This document shows, piece by piece, positions 54,319 to 61,828 of a stretch of DNA of 64,000 bases. The translations under genes and the position numbers were made by a program. The DNA is from JAFNAG01 sp050011535 (GTDB lineage: Bacteria > Acidobacteriota > UBA6911): assembly GCA_050011535.1 (NCBI GenBank), contig JBEKIX010000003.1, positions 62,001-126,000 on the forward strand, read 5' to 3'. A model generated the notes under the pieces. That model was not told the DNA's origin. It searched no databases and was given only the letters and a program-made list of their open reading frames with translations. Position 1 is the first letter of the stretch; the number at the start of each line of letters is the position of its first letter.

Positions 54319-55648
54319 TCAGCTCCAGCTGCGCAGAAGGGAAATCGCCTGGAACGTAAACCGCCAGGTTGCGCGCTCGCCCGATCGCTTCCCATGCCAC
54401 ACCGGACTGGTTGAGGCTGAAATATTGATAATTCAGTTTAACGGGGATGGCGCCTGGCGGCTTGGGAATATGGGTCAGCGGTACTCCGGGCAGGGCCTGT
54501 CGTATCAGGTGCTCGATGTGGTTCGCCGAACACACCTTCAGCAGATACGGTGCTTTGGAGATCAGATCCGCCTGGTTCATCTCTGCGCTCAATGCAAGAT
54601 ACAGCCGTGTACCCGAAAGATATTTGTCGTCCGCCAAGGCCGTCGCATAGATCGAAGGTTGAACCAATTTGAGAGGCAGCGATACGAAATTGCTAGGGAC
54701 GACAGTTTCGAGCAGCGTGCGCACGATCTCATCCAGGGTTCCAAAGCAACCGGAAAGATCGTCATGCCGGTACATGGGGAGATCCCGCGGATGAATCTTG
54801 GGAGAAAACGTTGTGAGGCAGCCCGCCAGGGAGAGCATGGCCTCGTAAAGCCGCTGCGGGTGGCCACGCCGCGTCTCGAACAAATGTTGAAACTCCGGAA
54901 AGTGAGAGTTCACGGTATAAAGCAGCCAGAAGTTGGCGATATCCGCCGTCCCAAAATCCGCCAGGCTCAGGTTTTTTTGCCGCCGCACCCCGGCTAGAAT
55001 GCTGCTCTTGGCCGCAAGAATCTCCACCAGCCGGCGCGCGATTGCATACAGATAATCGCTGCCGGCGAAGTCGAGCAGCGGCGGTACAAACTGCGGATCA
55101 AGTTGCAGCACCCCGACATCGTTCCTGCGCACCCTGGCGACACACATCGCCGAACATTCCTGGCGCGAATCACTCCCGGTCAGGAGCCGGAAGTTCTTGC
55201 GAGCCACCTGAACGGGTTTTTCTGCCAATCCGGAATTCTCATCCCGCACCGTGACCACATCGGCAAGGTACCGCGTATCCGCCTTCTGTTGGGCAATCGA
55301 GACGTTCAGGCCGGGATGCTTGTAATTGGGTATGCCGATGAACACATCCACAGAATCCTGATCCGGACCAAACGCCTCCGCCAGCGGAATTGACGGAGGC
55401 AAGGGTTCCGAACCGGGAAGATCGAACATGAGCCCATCGGGGAATATTCCTGATGCTTCCGACAGGCCGAACTCGCCGCCTGCGAGCGATTCCTGTTTGA
55501 CCCGCAGTTTCAAAAAACCCCAGGGATTCGAGGTCAGGGATTCCAGCCGGAATTGAAGCGAGCTCTCGATGAAGCGGTCCTGAACCTGCAGATGCTGAGG
55601 GCTCAGCAAGGTACCCTTCATCCAAATCACCGGCTGAAGTTGACTCAT
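54293..55648 (-). CDS. tssK: T6SS baseplate adaptor TssK, paralogue 2
   Basis: 451 residues, nearly the same length as paralogue 1 and aligned from the first residue. It has LSPQHLQVQDRFIESSLQF, DIANFWLLYTVNSHFPEFQHL, HPRDLPMYRHDDLSGCFGTLDEIVR and LLKVCSANHIEHLIRQALPGVPL, then a C-terminus with YQYFSLNQSGVAWEAIGRARNLAVYVPGDFPSAQLELIILL. It is transcribed alone on the minus strand between a plus-strand methyltransferase and the tssB operon promoter. The two proteins are clearly diverged, so they could fit different membrane complexes or act together as a hetero-trimer. Confidence 0.9.
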   Translation of the reverse strand: MSQLQPVIWMKGTLLSPQHLQVQDRFIESSLQFRLESLTSNPWGFLKLRVKQESLAGGEFGLSEASGIFPDGLMFDLPGSEPLPPSIPLAEAFGPDQDSVDVFIGIPNYKHPGLNVSIAQQKADTRYLADVVTVRDENSGLAEKPVQVARKNFRLLTGSDSRQECSAMCVARVRRNDVGVLQLDPQFVPPLLDFAGSDYLYAIARRLVEILAAKSSILAGVRRQKNLSLADFGTADIANFWLLYTVNSHFPEFQHLFETRRGHPQRLYEAMLSLAGCLTTFSPKIHPRDLPMYRHDDLSGCFGTLDEIVRTLLETVVPSNFVSLPLKLVQPSIYATALADDKYLSGTRLYLALSAEMNQADLISKAPYLLKVCSANHIEHLIRQALPGVPLTHIPKPPGAIPVKLNYQYFSLNQSGVAWEAIGRARNLAVYVPGDFPSAQLELIILLPEAV

Positions 55649-55775
55649 GAGGTTTTTAAACTAGCAGATCCATTCAAGTTTGGCAAAGGTTTTGAGCAGC
55701 AGGTCTAGAGTGACCGTACTGAGCACTTGTGATGCAAGAGAGTGCTGGATAATGGGTTTCATGCCTCTAATCGCC

Positions 55776-55805
55776 TTGACTCGAATTTAGCATCGCAGCT
55801 ATACT
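55776..55805 (+). promoter_or_regulatory. Sigma-70-type promoter for the tssB operon
   Basis: TTGACT (55776-55781) and TATACT (55800-55805) are 18 bases apart. The start would be near 55812, about 265 bases before tssB, which leaves a long leader. Confidence 0.55.
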
Positions 55806-55808
55806 GCA

Positions 55809-55823
55809 ATACAAATTTTGTAT
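55809..55823. promoter_or_regulatory. Palindrome at the tssB transcription start, possible operator
   Basis: ATACAA-ATT-TTGTAT is a perfect 6-bp inverted repeat in an AT-rich patch right at the expected start site. Binding here would block initiation. Confidence 0.4.
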
Positions 55824-56077
55824 CACTCTCGATTTGTCGGAGGGTTTGGATCACCCCCGGCAAATAGCTCGGAGAATCCGGATAAATGCGAAGGGGCGAC
55901 GGTGCGAAACTGAGCTTGAAGAGCCAGAAAAACCACCAAAACCCTTGGGCTCTGCCGTCTGCAGTTGATTCTCGACCGGCATTCTGCAGCGCTCCTATTC
56001 ACTCGCACCGCATGACCCTTGCGCCGTTTGCGCCGGACTCACCAGAGTTCCAGGTTGTCTTATAAAAGGGAAAGGGA
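55824..56077 (+). other. Long leader of the tssB operon
   Basis: No gene is supported in these 254 bases. It separates the promoter from tssB. I found no classical hairpin or riboswitch signature. Confidence 0.4.
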
Positions 56078-56602
56078 ATGGCAATGGCGAAAAGCACACA
56101 GCATAAACTCGATCGAGTGCGACCGCCCCGCGTCCATGTCACCTATGACGTGGAGACCGGTGGCGCGATCGAAGTAAAAGAACTCCCGTTTGTCATGGGC
56201 GTTCTAGGCGATTTTACGGGCCAGCCTGAAACCCCGCTGCCCAGGCTCAAGGAGCGGAAGTTCGTAGAAGTGACGCCGGATAACTTCGACGGCGTCCTTG
56301 AAGGCATGAAACCGCACTTGGCCTTTTCCGTCGAAAACAAGTTGAGCGAGGACCCGAACGCCGGCCAGTTGAAAGTGGATCTGCACTTCAAGAGCCTGAC
56401 CGATTTCGAGCCCGAACAGGTTGCGCGCCAAGTCAAGCCGCTCAAGGAGATGCTTGACCTGCGTACCAAGCTTTCGGATCTGCGCGGCTCTCTGCAGGGC
56501 AACGACAAACTGGAAGAACTCCTGCTCGAGGTGGTCAACAACAGTGAGAAGATGGAAAAACTCAAGGCCGAGCTCGGCAAGAGTGAAGGAGGCGAAAAAT
56601 GA
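56078..56602 (+). CDS. tssB: T6SS contractile sheath small subunit TssB
   Basis: 174 residues. The family motifs are clear: RPPRVHVTYDVETGGAIEVKELPFVMGVLGDFTG, LKERKFVEVTPDNFDGVLEGMKP, and FEPEQVARQVKPLKEMLDLRTKL. The C-terminal helix (LLEVVNNSEKMEKLKAELGK) is the part that contacts TssC. It begins the plus-strand operon. Its stop overlaps the tssC start (ATGA), typical of tightly coupled sheath genes. GGGAAAGGGA lies before the ATG. Confidence 0.96.
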   Translation: MAMAKSTQHKLDRVRPPRVHVTYDVETGGAIEVKELPFVMGVLGDFTGQPETPLPRLKERKFVEVTPDNFDGVLEGMKPHLAFSVENKLSEDPNAGQLKVDLHFKSLTDFEPEQVARQVKPLKEMLDLRTKLSDLRGSLQGNDKLEELLLEVVNNSEKMEKLKAELGKSEGGEK

Positions 56603-58086
56603 GCGATCCCAAAAAGTCGAAGCAAGCCCCCCCCACAGAGCAAGTGGTCGAAAAGAGCCTTCTGGACCAGATCGTTGAAGAGGGCCGGTTCGCCAAGGAC
56701 GTATCCGCCCGCGAGCGCGGCAAGAACCTGGTCGCTGAGTTCGTGGCACAGGTGCTTGACGGGGCGATGACGGTCTCCAAGGACGCCGAGGCGATGATCA
56801 ATGCGCGCGTCGCCCAGATCGACCACCTGATTTCCATCCAGCTCAACGAGGTCCTGCACCACGAGGAGTTCCAGAAGCTGGAAAGCGCATGGCGCGGGCT
56901 CAAGTACCTGCTGGATCAGAGCGAGACCTCGGAGAAGCTGAAAATCAAGGTCCTGAATGTTGGGAAGAAGGAACTTCTGCGCGATCTGCAGCGCGCGCCG
57001 GAGTTCGATCAGAGCGCTCTCTTCAAGAAGGTGTATGAGGAAGAGTTCGGGGTCTTCGGCGGCTCGCCTTTCGCGGCCATAGTCGGCGATTACGAGTTCG
57101 GCCGCAATCCGGAAGACATCGATCTGCTGGAAAAGATCTCCAATGTAGCGGGCGCCGCACACGCACCGTTTCTCAGCAGCGCATCCCCCGAGATGTTCAA
57201 CCTGGACAGCTTCACTCAGTTGGACGCGCCGCGCGACATGGGCAAAGTCTTCGACACCACGGAGTACGCCAAATGGAAGTCCTTCCGCGCATCGGAAGAC
57301 TCCCGCTACGTGGCGCTCACTTGCCCGCGCGTTCTGATGCGCCTGCCCTATGGCAAAGAGACCAAGCCTGTGGAAGGCTTCGGGTTCGAGGAACACGTGG
57401 ACGGTTCCGATCACTCCAAGTACCTGTGGGGTAACGCGGCATTCACGCTGGCGGCACGCATGAGCAGCGCCTTCGCCCTTTACGGGTGGTGCGCGGCGAT
57501 CCGCGGTGTGGAAGGCGGCGGTCTGGTGGAAGGCCTACCGGTGCACAACTTCTACACCGACGCGGGCGACGTGGCTATGAAGTGCCCTACCGAATCACCG
57601 GTTACGGACAGGCGTGAAAAGGAGCTGGCCGATCTCGGCTTTGCCCCGCTGGTGCACTGCAAGGGGACCGACTATGCGGCCTACTTCAGCGTGCAGTCGT
57701 GCCAAAAGCCGAAACTGTTCGACAACGAAGCGGCGAATGCCAACGCCCGGCTCTCGGCGCAGTTGCCGTACATCATGGCCGTGTCGCGTTTCGCACATTA
57801 CCTCAAAGCTATGATGCGCGACAAGATCGGCAGCTTCACGTCACGCACGGAATGCGAGCGCTGGCTGAACAAGTGGATCATGAACTATGTGACACCCGAT
57901 GACAGTGCGTCGGCGGCAACCAAAGCGCAGTATCCCTTGCGCGACGCCAAGATCGAGGTTGTGGAGGTACCCGGCAAGCCCGGCGCCTATCGCGCCGTCG
58001 CGTTCCTGCGCCCGCACTTCCAGCTCGATGAATTGTCGGTATCGCTCCGTCTCGTGGCGGAACTGCCCGCCTCGGCGCGGAAGTAG
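56599..58086 (+). CDS. tssC: T6SS contractile sheath large subunit TssC
   Basis: 495 residues, the standard length. Typical segments: LISIQLNEVLHHEEFQKLESAWRGLKYLLDQSETSEKLKIKVLNV, FGVFGGSPFAAIVGDYEFGRNPEDIDLLEKISNVAGAAHAPFLSSASPEMF, YVALTCPRVLMRLPYG and SRFAHYLKAMMRDKIGSFTSRTECERWLNKWIMNYV. With TssB it forms the sheath that contracts to drive Hcp and effectors. It ends about 10 bases before the hairpin that precedes hcp. Confidence 0.97.
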   Translation: MSDPKKSKQAPPTEQVVEKSLLDQIVEEGRFAKDVSARERGKNLVAEFVAQVLDGAMTVSKDAEAMINARVAQIDHLISIQLNEVLHHEEFQKLESAWRGLKYLLDQSETSEKLKIKVLNVGKKELLRDLQRAPEFDQSALFKKVYEEEFGVFGGSPFAAIVGDYEFGRNPEDIDLLEKISNVAGAAHAPFLSSASPEMFNLDSFTQLDAPRDMGKVFDTTEYAKWKSFRASEDSRYVALTCPRVLMRLPYGKETKPVEGFGFEEHVDGSDHSKYLWGNAAFTLAARMSSAFALYGWCAAIRGVEGGGLVEGLPVHNFYTDAGDVAMKCPTESPVTDRREKELADLGFAPLVHCKGTDYAAYFSVQSCQKPKLFDNEAANANARLSAQLPYIMAVSRFAHYLKAMMRDKIGSFTSRTECERWLNKWIMNYVTPDDSASAATKAQYPLRDAKIEVVEVPGKPGAYRAVAFLRPHFQLDELSVSLRLVAELPASARK

Positions 58087-58095
58087 CACTCGATG

Positions 58096-58132
58096 TGCGC
58101 CCGGCGGACCGGTGGAACGGCAGCCGGGCGCA
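58096..58132 (+). repeat. Hairpin before hcp (possible processing element)
   Basis: TGCGCCCGGC (58096-58105) and GCCGGGCGCA (58123-58132) form a perfect 10-bp stem with a 17-base loop. No U-run follows. It lies in the 87-bp gap between tssC and hcp. Confidence 0.55.
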
Positions 58133-58173
58133 AAATGAAAGTAGATTGCCGTACCTAATGAGGAGAACATGAT

Positions 58174-58662
58174 ATGGCGTTGGTTGATTATTTTTTGAAG
58201 GTCGACGGGATTCAAGGGGAGAGTCAGGATAGTAAGCACAAAAACGAAATCGAAATCGAGAGTTTTTCATGGGGCGCCAATCAGACCGGCACCGCATCCC
58301 ACGGGGCGGGCATGGGCGCCGGCAAGGCGCAGTTGCAGGATTTTCACTTCGTCATGAGTGTGAATAAGGCTTCCCCAAAGTTAATGCTGACATGTGCCAC
58401 TGGGGAGCATGTCAAAAGCGCGATTCTGACCTGCCGCAAAGCTGGAAAGGAACAGCAGGAATACCTCAAAATCACGTTCTCAGACCTGTTGGTTTCTTCC
58501 TATCAGACCGGTGGATCCGCCAGCAGTAATGGGGTTCCCGTGGATCAGATTTCGCTGAACTTTACCAAAATCGAATTCGAGTACAAGGAGCAGAAGGCTG
58601 ACGGCTCACTGGGCGGCGCCATCAAGTCATGGTACGACGTTAAGCAGCAACAGAGCGGGTAA
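58174..58662 (+). CDS. hcp: T6SS inner tube protein Hcp
   Basis: 162 residues. ALVDYFLKVDGIQGESQDSKHKNEIEIESFSWGANQ is the canonical Hcp opening, and AKLQDFHFVMSVNKASPKLMLTCATGEHVKSAILTCRKAGKEQQEYLKITFSDLLVSSY-type motifs follow. It forms hexamer rings stacked in the sheath and is also secreted. TGAGGAGAACATGAT precedes the ATG and gives an excellent ribosome-binding site. Strong hairpins lie on both sides of the gene, as expected if hcp mRNA is stabilised so that it is made in excess of tssC and tagJ. Confidence 0.97.
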   Translation: MALVDYFLKVDGIQGESQDSKHKNEIEIESFSWGANQTGTASHGAGMGAGKAQLQDFHFVMSVNKASPKLMLTCATGEHVKSAILTCRKAGKEQQEYLKITFSDLLVSSYQTGGSASSNGVPVDQISLNFTKIEFEYKEQKADGSLGGAIKSWYDVKQQQSG

Positions 58663-58709
58663 GGCGATCCCATCGGATCGTTTCGGTATCCGGTCACACC
58701 CACACGTAC

Positions 58710-58742
58710 GGGGTGCCAGGCCCGCTGCAGGCCTGGCGCCCC
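58710..58742 (+). terminator. Strong hairpin after hcp (possible attenuator, no U-run)
   Basis: GGGGTGCCAGGCC and GGCCTGGCGCCCC pair over 13 bp with one wobble, and a 7-base loop lies between. Since no T-run follows, it would act as a pause, partial terminator or RNA-protection structure rather than a full terminator. tagJ begins about 50 bases further on. Confidence 0.5.
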
Positions 58743-58793
58743 GTGGGTTCGGTCTTGAAGAAGCGCCGTGGCGGCCATGAGGCGGGGCATTCG

Positions 58794-59507
58794 ATGAAGG
58801 GCCAAGAACTCTACCAGGCGGGGAAACTCGACGAGGCGGTACAGGCCTTGGGGGCAGAACTGCGCAACGATCCCACCAACAGCCGCTGCCGCACATTTCT
58901 ATTCGAACTCCTCTGCTTCACGGGCGATTTCGATCGCGCCGAAAAGCAACTCGATATTCTCTCCGATACCAGCAAGGAAGCCGGAATGGGAACTTTGATT
59001 TACCGTTCCGCCCTGCAGGCCGAGCGCACGCGCCGCGAGATGTTCGAGAAGCAGACGTTTTCGCAGACCGCACCCGAAGTCGCGGCGCGTGCCATCCTGA
59101 ACGGATCCGCTGTAGACACGGTTGAGGATGCCGACCCGCGCATCGGCGGCCGGCTCGAAGTCTTCGCGGCAGGCGCCTATCTGTGGCTTCCATTCGCGCA
59201 AATTGCCTCAATTCGGATGGAAGCACCCAGACGGCTGCGTGATCTGATCTGGATCCCTGCCATCCTCAGGACCGGACACCAGTGCAAGGGCATGGACCTC
59301 GGCGAGGTCTTGATTCCCGTGCTGACGCCCCTGGCCTTCCGTCATTTTGACAACTCAGTTCGTCTGGGCCGCTCCACCGTCTGGGAGGAAGTCGACGGCT
59401 TGACGGTGCCCGCCGGTCAGAAAATGCTGCTCGTGAACGGCGAGGAGTTTCCCATCCTGGAGGTAAGGACACTCGAATTCCCTGCCGCTCCCGCGGCGGC
59501 TGAATGA
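58794..59507 (+). CDS. tagJ: T6SS accessory protein TagJ (ImpE-like)
   Basis: 237 residues from the ATG at 58794, which has GAGGCGGGG 7 bases upstream. MKGQELYQAGKLDEAVQALGAELRNDPTNSRCRTFLFELLCFTGDFDRAEKQLDILSD is the TPR-like opening of ImpE, and the C-terminal half has RRLRDLIWIPAILRTGHQCKGMDLGEVLIPVLTPLAF, its family signature. TagJ binds TssB in systems that have it and may help ClpV reach the contracted sheath. It lies between hcp and tssA in the same transcript. Confidence 0.92.
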   Translation: MKGQELYQAGKLDEAVQALGAELRNDPTNSRCRTFLFELLCFTGDFDRAEKQLDILSDTSKEAGMGTLIYRSALQAERTRREMFEKQTFSQTAPEVAARAILNGSAVDTVEDADPRIGGRLEVFAAGAYLWLPFAQIASIRMEAPRRLRDLIWIPAILRTGHQCKGMDLGEVLIPVLTPLAFRHFDNSVRLGRSTVWEEVDGLTVPAGQKMLLVNGEEFPILEVRTLEFPAAPAAAE

Positions 59508-59523
59508 GGGCGCCCTCGACCCG

Positions 59524-61335
59524 ATGCCCTTCCGAGACGATCTGCTGAATCCGATTCCCGGCGAAAATCCAGGCGGCGAGAACCTGCGCTACGCGGCGGT
59601 CTACGACAAGATCAAAGAAGCCCGGCGCGAGGACGACGATGCTCCGCAAGGAGAATGGCAGTATGAACGAAAGACCGCCGATTACCCGCTCGTCATCAAG
59701 CTGGCCGGCGATGCGCTCGCCAAAAAGAGCAAGGATCTCCAGATCGCGGTCTGGTTCGCTGAGGCGCTGCTCAAGAGCGAGGGCTTTTCCGGCCTGCGCG
59801 CTGCCCTGGACCTCATCCGCGGCTTGATTGAGAACTTCTGGGACAACCTCTACCCGGAGATTGAAGACGGCGACGCCGAGCTTCGCGCCGCCCCGCTTGA
59901 GTGGCTCGGTTCCCACATGGATTCCGCACTCCGCGGCCTGCTCATCACACGGAAGGGAGCCAACTGGTTCCAGTACAAGGAATCCCGTTCGGTCGGATAC
60001 GAGGGTGACGCCGATACCGAGGCCAAGCAGCAAGCCCGCAGCACTGCTATTGCCGAAGGCAAGATGAGCGGCGAAGATTGGGACCAGGCTTTCAACGCCA
60101 CGCCCAAGGCATTCTATGCCGATCTGGAGTCCAACCTCGACGGCATCCTCGAGTCGCTCGAAGGGCTCAATGGGCTGTGTGAGCAAAAGTTCGGGGATGC
60201 AGCCCCCACTTTCGGTCCCATGCGCACAACTATCGAGGAGATCCGGCACACGGTTCACGGGCTGCTTCAGAAAAAGCGAGCGGCAGAACCCGATGAGGAA
60301 ACGGCCTCCGCGGAAGCCCCAGCCGCAGAAGCGGCGGAGAGTCCTTCTGAGGCCCAGGAAGCCGCGCGGCCTGTTGCCGGGCGCCCGAGACCCAAAGGCG
60401 GACCTCAAGCTCAGGAACCGCAGGACAAAGAGGATGCATTCCAGCGCATCATCGCGGTCGCGGCGTATTTACGGCGCGAAGACCCCTACAACCCTGCTCC
60501 GTATCTGCTGCTGCGTGGCCTGCGCTTTGGCGAGTTGCGTGCCGCGGGAACCGACATCGACCCTAACCTGCTCGAAGCTCCCCCCACGGAAACCCGGCAG
60601 GCGCTCCGCAAGGCCGCCAATGACGGCAATGCGCAGCAAGTGATCGAACTCGCGGAATCCGCCATGGCCATGCCATGCGGCCGCGGCTGGCTCGACCTGC
60701 AGCGTTATGCCTACCGGGCAGCCTACGATCTCGGCTATCACCAGATACAGGCCGCCATTCGGGCTGAGATCAATGGGATCCTCGCAGACTACCCTGGTCT
60801 CCGGCAAGCCGTGCTGCTCGACGACACCCCTTCCGCTAATCCCGAAACGCAAGCCTGGCTCGACGAGATTGCGCCGGCAGCCCCGGCAGCGGCCAGCACT
60901 TTTGCGCTTCCCGCAGCCGCACACCAGGAGAGCCGCGTGACGGCGCAGGACGGTCAGCCGCAACCTCCGGACGCCAACGATCTCGCCATGGAAGCCGCCC
61001 GTGCCGGACGCTATCAGGAGGCCATCGAGATCCTGACGCGCGAAGCCGCCGCCGAAAGATCGGGGCGCGGTCGCTTCCAGCGGCGGCTGCAACTGGCGCA
61101 GCTCTGCATGTCGATCGGTTACGAGCGCATTGCCCATCCCATCCTGGAACAGCTGGCCGCTGAGATCGACAGCCGGGAACTGGAAGGTTGGGAGACCCCC
61201 GGGATGGTGGCGCAGCCCCTGACTCTGCTGTACCGCTGCCTGGCGAAGATGGATACGCCTCCGGAAGTGAAGCAGAAGATCTATGACCGAATCTGCCGGC
61301 TCGACCCAATGCAGGCCCTGGCCTGCGGGAGATAG
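59524..61335 (+). CDS. tssA: T6SS cap/initiator protein TssA (ImpA)
   Basis: 603 residues. The N-terminal ImpA domain begins MPFRDDLLNPIPGENPGGENLRYAAVYDKIKEARREDD, followed by WYA-type helices with LKSEGFSGLRAALDLIRGLIENFWDNLYPEIEDGD. An Ala/Pro/Glu-rich linker (around residues 250-310) joins an extended C-terminal helical part (residues 310-603) with FQRIIAVAAYLRREDPYNPAPYLLLRGLRFGELRA and TPR-like repeats, as in TssA long forms that bind the tube at its distal end. The extension also has QEAIEILTREAAAERSGRGRF. It caps the growing sheath. Confidence 0.93.
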   Translation: MPFRDDLLNPIPGENPGGENLRYAAVYDKIKEARREDDDAPQGEWQYERKTADYPLVIKLAGDALAKKSKDLQIAVWFAEALLKSEGFSGLRAALDLIRGLIENFWDNLYPEIEDGDAELRAAPLEWLGSHMDSALRGLLITRKGANWFQYKESRSVGYEGDADTEAKQQARSTAIAEGKMSGEDWDQAFNATPKAFYADLESNLDGILESLEGLNGLCEQKFGDAAPTFGPMRTTIEEIRHTVHGLLQKKRAAEPDEETASAEAPAAEAAESPSEAQEAARPVAGRPRPKGGPQAQEPQDKEDAFQRIIAVAAYLRREDPYNPAPYLLLRGLRFGELRAAGTDIDPNLLEAPPTETRQALRKAANDGNAQQVIELAESAMAMPCGRGWLDLQRYAYRAAYDLGYHQIQAAIRAEINGILADYPGLRQAVLLDDTPSANPETQAWLDEIAPAAPAAASTFALPAAAHQESRVTAQDGQPQPPDANDLAMEAARAGRYQEAIEILTREAAAERSGRGRFQRRLQLAQLCMSIGYERIAHPILEQLAAEIDSRELEGWETPGMVAQPLTLLYRCLAKMDTPPEVKQKIYDRICRLDPMQALACGR

Positions 61336-61338
61336 GTC

Positions 61339-61827
61339 ATGCCGAAAGCGGACCCGGATCTCGCCGTTACCCCCTCCGTATTGGACCGGCTGATCGATCT
61401 TGATCCCAACGCTTCCTCTGACCCACCAGCCAGCCGTTCGCAATCCGTGCGGCAGTTGAAGGCTTCTCTGCGGCGGGACCTGGAGTGGCTGCTGAACACA
61501 CGACGCAACCCCGATGAAGTCCCCGAGACCTACCAGGAACTCTTCCGGTCGTTGTACAACTTTGGCTTGCCGGACATCACGTCCATGGGACTAAACTCGC
61601 CCCGCGACCGCCAGCGGCTGCTGCGCATGGTGCAACAAACCATCGAGATCTTCGAGCCCCGCCTGCTCTCGGTGCGCGTGCGCGCCCTTGATGACGCCGG
61701 CTCGGGACCTCGAATCCTGCATTTCCAAATCGAGGCTCTGCTCAAAATGGACCCGGCGCCGGAACAGATCCTGTTCGATACCGTTCTCCAGTTGAACAGC
61801 GGCGAATACAAAGTGAAGGACAATTAG
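61339..61827 (+). CDS. tssE: T6SS baseplate protein TssE (gp25-like)
   Basis: 162 residues. The start PKADPDLAVTPSVLDRLIDLDPNASSD and SVRQLKASLRRDLEWLLNTRR are typical of TssE, as is NFGLPDITSMGLNSPRDRQRLLRMVQQTIEIFEPRLLSVRV. It is the gp25-like wedge of the baseplate and starts 3 bases after tssA. It is followed at once by tssF, in the usual E-F-G order. Confidence 0.95.
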   Translation: MPKADPDLAVTPSVLDRLIDLDPNASSDPPASRSQSVRQLKASLRRDLEWLLNTRRNPDEVPETYQELFRSLYNFGLPDITSMGLNSPRDRQRLLRMVQQTIEIFEPRLLSVRVRALDDAGSGPRILHFQIEALLKMDPAPEQILFDTVLQLNSGEYKVKDN

Positions 61828-61828
61828 C

